The notes beneath the pieces were generated by a model. That model was not told the DNA's origin and did not search any database. It saw only the letters and a program-made list of their open reading frames with translations. Of a stretch of DNA of 9,475 nt, positions 5,943-9,475 are shown in pieces; positions within the stretch are counted from its first letter, which is position 1, and each line of letters opens with the position of its first letter. The translations under genes and the position numbers were made by a program. Origin of the DNA: CAMDMI01 sp044359055 (GTDB taxonomy: Bacteria > Bacteroidota > Bacteroidia > Cytophagales > Flexibacteraceae); NCBI GenBank assembly GCA_044359055.1, contig JBIKMV010000104.1, positions 1-9,475 on the forward strand. The letters are read 5' to 3'.

Positions 5943-7043
5943 TTACTTGCCTTCCAATTTCTTTAGCCCAAAAAAAAGAGAATCCAGAATGGGATTTTCG
6001 GTGATGGAGTGACAGTGACTCCGGGCAATTTCCTGCCTGGCATTTGCAATTCTTTCTCCTGTTAGCGGATGAGAATTAATGAATGAAAATTCCTTGTTTT
6101 CCATTTGCCCGTATTTTTTGCGAAGGGCCTGCATCAGCCTTACCAAACCTTCCGGATTGGCAGCGTTTCGGCAAAGATATTCATGGCTTTTCTTATCGGC
6201 TTCTCGCTCAAAATCACGGGAATAACTCATTTGCTGAAGGCTATGGGCATTTTGAAGCAATAGTGCCATCACTCCGGAAATATCTCCGGCAAAAAAAGAA
6301 ACCAGGGCAAAGGTGGATAGACTTCGAAAAAGGGTCCGTATGGAATGCCTCCCGACCACATGCCCTGCTTCGTGACCCAGAATGGCCAAAAGTTCTTCGC
6401 GGGTCTTCATGGATGCAAGGGCACCCGTATATATCACAATCCGCCGCCCTGGAATTGCAAAAGCATTGAACTCATCTTTTCGCAGTACCGTAATTTCAAT
6501 GGGAGGCAATCCTTTCTCTTCTTCTTCAAGCGGTAGGGTTTGCCTGTAAAGCTCCCTTACAAGCGCGGTCTTTTCTTTGTCGGTCTGCTCATTTTTCAGC
6601 AATTCATTCATGAGATTTTCTCCAAGTTCCTGCTCCCATTTCCAGGGAACAGATTGTGCCGCGATATCTGAAATCCTGGGTGTGGCCAGATAAAGACCGC
6701 TTACAATTACAGCTCCGCATAATACAATAAGCAAAAAAATCCTGAACACCGGAAGAGAAGCGCCTGGCCTGTTTTGAGGTGTTTTCAATTCCGGACTTAA
6801 AGCAAATAAGGCTTTTATCCATGCCGAATCATCAATAAGAAAACCGAAGGTTTGGTCCTTTACAGAAATCTTCCACTTTTCTGTCCCGGGCAGTTTATTT
6901 ACCTCCCCGATACGGGAAAAAAGTATCTTCCGGTGATGTAACCGAGGGATATCTGCAACCTCAATACCTTCAGAGGTCAGGATAAGTCCGCTTGTTACAG
7001 GGTCACTTTTGGGAGTTTCGAAAAAAGAAGCGATGGTATTCAT
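5943..7043 (-). CDS. Membrane-anchored M48-family zinc metalloprotease
   Basis: Zinc endopeptidase of 366 residues in the M48 (HtpX/Oma1/BepA-like) superfamily, probably in envelope protein quality control. Residues 1-97 form a small N-terminal domain without a signal peptide. One hydrophobic segment (about 99-120) should anchor the protein in the inner membrane, placing the rest outside the cytoplasm. The protease domain has H224-E-A-G-H228 and the third zinc ligand E279 in the ExxxD motif (FEREAD, D283). A late SHPLTGERI motif has H325, at the position of the histidine said to gate the zinc in BepA. Two weakly hydrophobic stretches near 243-265 are typical of the fold. There are no TPR repeats, unlike BepA. 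The gene stands alone on the minus strand with a long spacer on each side. The catalytic class is certain; the substrate is unknown. The ATG has an A/T-rich upstream region and no better start is seen. Confidence 0.92.
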   Translation of the reverse strand: MNTIASFFETPKSDPVTSGLILTSEGIEVADIPRLHHRKILFSRIGEVNKLPGTEKWKISVKDQTFGFLIDDSAWIKALFALSPELKTPQNRPGASLPVFRIFLLIVLCGAVIVSGLYLATPRISDIAAQSVPWKWEQELGENLMNELLKNEQTDKEKTALVRELYRQTLPLEEEEKGLPPIEITVLRKDEFNAFAIPGRRIVIYTGALASMKTREELLAILGHEAGHVVGRHSIRTLFRSLSTFALVSFFAGDISGVMALLLQNAHSLQQMSYSRDFEREADKKSHEYLCRNAANPEGLVRLMQALRKKYGQMENKEFSFINSHPLTGERIANARQEIARSHCHSITENPILDSLFFGLKKLEGK

Positions 7044-7262
7044 GATTTTAAATTTTTATGTTCTTATGGCTTCCGGGTAGCAAGCAAGGCGAATCCATTG
7101 ATTCATGGCTTGAAAAATCCCCCAATACTCCGCATTCACAGGCAATTGTATAGGCAAAGGATTCAGAGCGCTAAAAAAATTTTGAGCAAAAATACGGCAG
7201 CAGGGTAAAATTTCTTATTGCAGTTCCGTTCAGCCTTGGTTCATAAAGCAAAAAACAAACCG

Positions 7263-7304
7263 GCCTTCAGAAAAAAAACCTCAGTCTATGGCAGACCTGA
7301 AGGC
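7263..7304. repeat. Perfect 8-bp inverted repeat enclosing the terminator-like hairpin
   Basis: GCCTTCAG (7263-7270) and CTGAAGGC (7297-7304) are exact reverse complements 26 nt apart. A small inner stem, GTCT/AGAC (7284-7287, 7293-7296), can form inside. On the minus strand, pairing of the outer arms would compete with the terminator stem, because both use the same 5' arm. Confidence 0.55.
7271..7303 (-). terminator. Intrinsic-terminator-like hairpin with U-tract, minus strand
   Basis: On the minus strand, CCTTCAGGTCT pairs with AGACTGAGG across the 5-nt loop GCCAT: 9 base pairs with two single-base bulges. Eight T residues follow directly. The form is that of a rho-independent terminator, but no minus-strand gene lies upstream of it. 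It would act on antisense transcripts, on an unseen small RNA, or as an attenuator ahead of the protease gene. Confidence 0.5.
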
Positions 7305-7349
7305 TTATAATGGAAATTGTATTAAATCGCCCCTTTGTATAATCAGACC

Positions 7350-7862
7350 ATGGTGGAAAGCAAATTCCTGAGAATGGACAATCCGGGCAAACTGGTACTG
7401 CAGGGAAACAGAATTAGCATTTCATTCAGTGAAATGCAGGGCGTTCCCCTTTTGTGGAAAAATCTGAAAACCAGGCTTTCGGCCGCTGGTATGCTGAAGG
7501 GCCGGATTTTTTACTCTGTTGCCATGTTTGGAAAAGAGATGTCCGAAGGCAGTTTTACTCCCCATACAAAATTTGAAAGATGGGCTGCCACACCGGTATT
7601 GCCGGATGATCGCATATTGGAAGAAAATGAAAAACTGGAAATCGGAGCGGGCCTTTATGCGATTTTCCTGCACAGAGGCCGGCCGGAAGATTTCCCCCAA
7701 ACAGCTGATTTTATTTTCAGGCAATGGCTTCCCCTCTCCTCCTACAGACTCGACAACAGGCCGCATTTTGAGATCCCTGACCCGGAAACCAAACCGGAAC
7801 AGCCCGTTTGGACGGAAGAAATCTGGATTCCTGTACAAGAAAAAGATGCAAGTCAATTCTGA
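7350..7862 (+). CDS. GyrI-like small-molecule-binding domain protein (stand-alone)
   Basis: A 170-residue protein consisting only of a GyrI-like/AraC effector-binding-type domain. The signs are the N-terminal beta segment KLVLQGNRISIS, TKFERWAATPV around 78-88, GLYAIFLHRG, then FIFRQWLPLSSYRLDNRPHF and EEIWIPVQ at the end. In this family the domain binds hydrophobic or cationic small molecules, or acts as a gyrase-inhibitor-like protein. There is no DNA-binding helix-turn-helix here, so it is not a complete AraC or MerR-type regulator. The frame also has a TTG at 7335 and an ATG at 7374. I chose the ATG at 7350 because VESKFLRM aligns with the short lead-in usual in Bacteroidota homologues. 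It overlaps the next gene by 17 nt, implying one transcript. The ligand is unknown. The domain call comes from recognised motifs, not a search. Confidence 0.82.
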   Translation: MVESKFLRMDNPGKLVLQGNRISISFSEMQGVPLLWKNLKTRLSAAGMLKGRIFYSVAMFGKEMSEGSFTPHTKFERWAATPVLPDDRILEENEKLEIGAGLYAIFLHRGRPEDFPQTADFIFRQWLPLSSYRLDNRPHFEIPDPETKPEQPVWTEEIWIPVQEKDASQF

Positions 7863-8454
7863 ATTTACCCTTCCTCCCCTGCTCGGACCTTCACTTTGGC
7901 AATTCAGAGCGTGGGCCGGTTCGGAGCAAATCCGGTTGTCGGGAGCTTTCATTTTTGAAAGAGGAAGGCCATTTTCGCAAATAAAAATTCTGGGTTCCAA
8001 CGGACCGCTGCGATTTAGCATTCCAGTAAAAAAACATCCACCAGGCGCTTCACTTGCTGATATACGGATAGACCACATTCAGAAATGGCAGAATCAAATC
8101 TGGAGAAGTCTGGTAAGCTGCTACAAAAAGTCGCCCTATTTCGATTTTTATGAAAAGGAACTTGAAATTTTGTTTTACCAAAAACCTGACCTTTTGACAG
8201 AATTCACCATGCCTTTGTTCCAATGGTTGTTAAATCAGTACTTTCCCACAAAGCCGGTTTCAGCCATTCTGGCACCTGAGTCCTTTGGCGCTTCAGCCGG
8301 CAAACCTTCTCATTTCTTTTTTGAGAAACCCGAAAGTTCTGAAAATCAGGACTGGCCATATACCCAGGTTTTTGGACAGGTATTTGAGGGCAATTTGAGT
8401 ATGTGGGACGCTTTGTTTTGTATGGGACCCAAATTTGGAATCGTGCGAAACTGA
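7846..8454 (+). CDS. WbqC-family protein
   Basis: A 202-residue protein of the WbqC-like family. Members often lie in polysaccharide or O-antigen loci and have been proposed to act in sugar modification, but the biochemical role is poorly known. Family signs are the N-terminal LPPLLGPSLWQFRAW (9-23), FSIPVKK (57-63), the central WRSLVSCYKKSPYFDFYEKELE (86-107) and the C-terminal YTQVFGQVFEGNLSMWDALFCMGP (172-195). The last corresponds to the usual YPQVF...LSILDLLF block. There is no signal peptide or membrane segment. The frame is open upstream to 7519 through the GyrI-like gene, but that part has no family similarity, so the ATG at 7846 is the likely start, with a 17-nt overlap suggesting translational coupling. 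No glycan genes are visible nearby, so a polysaccharide role is not supported locally. Confidence 0.82.
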   Translation: MQVNSEFTLPPLLGPSLWQFRAWAGSEQIRLSGAFIFERGRPFSQIKILGSNGPLRFSIPVKKHPPGASLADIRIDHIQKWQNQIWRSLVSCYKKSPYFDFYEKELEILFYQKPDLLTEFTMPLFQWLLNQYFPTKPVSAILAPESFGASAGKPSHFFFEKPESSENQDWPYTQVFGQVFEGNLSMWDALFCMGPKFGIVRN

Positions 8455-8554
8455 ATGATTTTTCATAATTTTATTACCTGAAACCAGAGGAATCAAAATA
8501 CCCGCAGACGATTTAAAAAAATATCTTTTCTTTACACTCAATTCTTAAAAAACG

Positions 8555-9475
8555 ATGAAGGCAGACGCTAAGTTTTCAAACCGGGTAAAAGATGTGATCA
8601 CCATGGCCAGAGAGGAAGCTTTCCGGCTTGGACACGAATATTTCGGTCCGGAACATCTGATTTTGGGCATGATCAGAGAAGGCAACGGAGTAGCCATCAC
8701 CATTCTAAAAAAAATCGGCTTGTCGATGGATGAACTCAAGGTAGCCATTGAAAGATCTTCAAAAAGCTCGGCAACCGGAAATGTCAAGGATTTCACCCAA
8801 ATTCCTCTTACAAAACAGGGTGAAAAAATCCTGAAAATTACATACCTGCAGGCGCGGATTTTGAAGTCAGAAATTATCGGAACCGAACATCTTCTGCTTT
8901 CCATTCTCCGCGACGAAGACAATATCGGAACCCATGTCCTCAACCGAATGGGTGTGACCTATGATCTGGCAAAAGAAACCCTGGAATACCACTCGGCTTC
9001 CAGCAATGGCTTTTCCGATACCCCAAAGGCATCTTCAGATACCGATGACGGAGACGAAGAGCGGGGACCGGCCTCATTCGGATCTTCGGGTAAAGAAGGC
9101 TCCAAAGGAAGTGCCGAAAAATCCAGAACACCGGTACTCGACAACTTTGGCCGCGACCTCACCAAAATGGCTGAAGATGGCAAACTCGATCCCATTGTTG
9201 GGAGAGAAAAAGAAATCGAGCGGGTAGCTCAGATTCTCTCCCGCAGAAAGAAAAACAATCCGATTCTGATTGGCGAACCTGGTGTGGGAAAAACCGCCAT
9301 CGCCGAAGGTCTCGCCCTGAGAATCATACAGAAAAAAGTCTCCCGTGTATTGTTTAACAAGCGGGTGGTTACCCTTGATCTGGCATCTCTTGTGGCTGGT
9401 ACCAAGTACCGAGGGCAGTTCGAAGAACGCATGAAAGCTGTGATGACCGAGTTGGAAAAATCTCCGGAGGTCATT
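8555..9475 (+). CDS. clpC: ATP-dependent Clp protease ATP-binding subunit ClpC (N-terminal part, cut by window edge)
   Basis: AAA+ unfoldase that feeds proteins into the ClpP peptidase or remodels aggregates in the cytosol. The 307 visible residues are roughly the first third of an expected 820-860. The Clp N-domain has its two related repeats: FGPEHLILGMIREGNG at 30-45 and IGTEHLLLSILRDEDN at 108-123. A flexible Ser/Gly/acidic linker (about 147-192) follows, then LDNFGRDLTKMAEDGKLDPI and the first AAA+ module. Walker A is GEPGVGKT (240-247) and pore loop 1 is in AGTKYRGQFEER (281-292). The repeat pattern and the LDNFGRDLT entry favour ClpC over ClpB or ClpA, but the diagnostic middle and C-terminal regions lie outside. 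The start has AAAAAACG before the ATG. A near-match to the Bacteroidota -7 box, TATCTTTT (8522-8529), lies 25 nt upstream without a clear -33 box, so its promoter is uncertain. Confidence 0.93.
   Translation, partial: MKADAKFSNRVKDVITMAREEAFRLGHEYFGPEHLILGMIREGNGVAITILKKIGLSMDELKVAIERSSKSSATGNVKDFTQIPLTKQGEKILKITYLQARILKSEIIGTEHLLLSILRDEDNIGTHVLNRMGVTYDLAKETLEYHSASSNGFSDTPKASSDTDDGDEERGPASFGSSGKEGSKGSAEKSRTPVLDNFGRDLTKMAEDGKLDPIVGREKEIERVAQILSRRKKNNPILIGEPGVGKTAIAEGLALRIIQKKVSRVLFNKRVVTLDLASLVAGTKYRGQFEERMKAVMTELEKSPEVI

Larger units (their letters stand above)
7044..7349. other. Divergent intergenic region between the M48 protease and the GyrI-like gene
   Basis: No ORF of note. It holds the hairpin structures at 7263-7304. 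A minus-strand TATTTTTG (7194-7187) matches the Bacteroidota -7 box, but it has no TTTG box at the right distance and lies 144 nt from the protease ATG. On the plus strand two TATAAT words occur (7306-7311, 7338-7343), but no TAnnTTTG box is seen, so the promoter of the plus-strand genes is not identified. Confidence 0.6.

Noticed and set aside
7317..7343. TTGTAT and TATAAT as a sigma-70-like promoter for the GyrI-like gene
   Set aside because: The spacer is only 15 nt, the -10 box is 7 nt from the ATG, and this group uses TTTG / TAnnTTTG promoters.
7519..7845. Upstream extension of the WbqC frame
   Set aside because: It runs through the GyrI-like gene in another frame and shows no WbqC-like sequence; the ATG at 7846 fits the family.
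7422..8078. 218-residue minus-strand open frame
   Set aside because: Antisense to the GyrI-like and WbqC genes, both of which carry family motifs; no motif on this strand.
8545..9474. Several minus-strand open frames over clpC
   Set aside because: Shadows of a strongly conserved gene on the plus strand.

Overview
The window looks like a chromosome segment of a Bacteroidota bacterium, perhaps of the Cytophagia, though the class is a guess. Three things support this. Gene starts are preceded by A/T-rich stretches rather than Shine-Dalgarno sequences. The clearest promoter fits the Bacteroidota TTTG / TAnnTTTG pattern. The WbqC-like and GyrI-like proteins read like Bacteroidota versions of their families. 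No mobile element, tRNA, rRNA or CRISPR array was seen.

Positions 1-5568, minus strand, hold the first part of a phenylacetate (paa) catabolic operon. Transcription runs from high to low coordinates in the order paaE, paaA, paaB, paaC, paaD, paaG, 3-hydroxyacyl-CoA dehydrogenase (paaH-like). The last gene runs off the left edge. PaaABCE is the phenylacetyl-CoA epoxidase with its reductase, PaaD is the presumed Fe-S/maturation factor, PaaG opens the epoxide to the oxepin, and the PaaH-like enzyme acts late in the beta-oxidation-like steps. Several junctions overlap or are nearly abutting, so the genes are surely co-transcribed. Ahead of paaE lies a promoter whose -7 element is overlapped by a perfect 8-bp-arm palindrome resembling the binding sites of TetR-type PaaR repressors. 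No regulator gene is in the window.

Positions 5577-5942 are an AT-rich spacer with a 20-nt palindrome and two copies, 100 bp apart, of a degenerate repeat. Positions 5943-7043, minus strand, encode a membrane-anchored M48 (HExxH) metalloprotease. Positions 7044-7349 form a divergent intergenic region with a hairpin plus U-tract on the minus strand, flanked by a perfect competing inverted repeat (attenuator-like).

From 7350 on, all genes are on the plus strand: a stand-alone GyrI-like effector-binding-domain protein overlapping a WbqC-family protein by 17 nt, then the N-terminal 307 residues of the AAA+ unfoldase ClpC, cut by the right edge.

Overall this is mostly a well-understood catabolic and housekeeping region. 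The most interesting points are regulatory: the paa operator/promoter, the structured leader at 7263-7304 and the intergenic repeats. The GyrI-WbqC gene pair has no obvious function.
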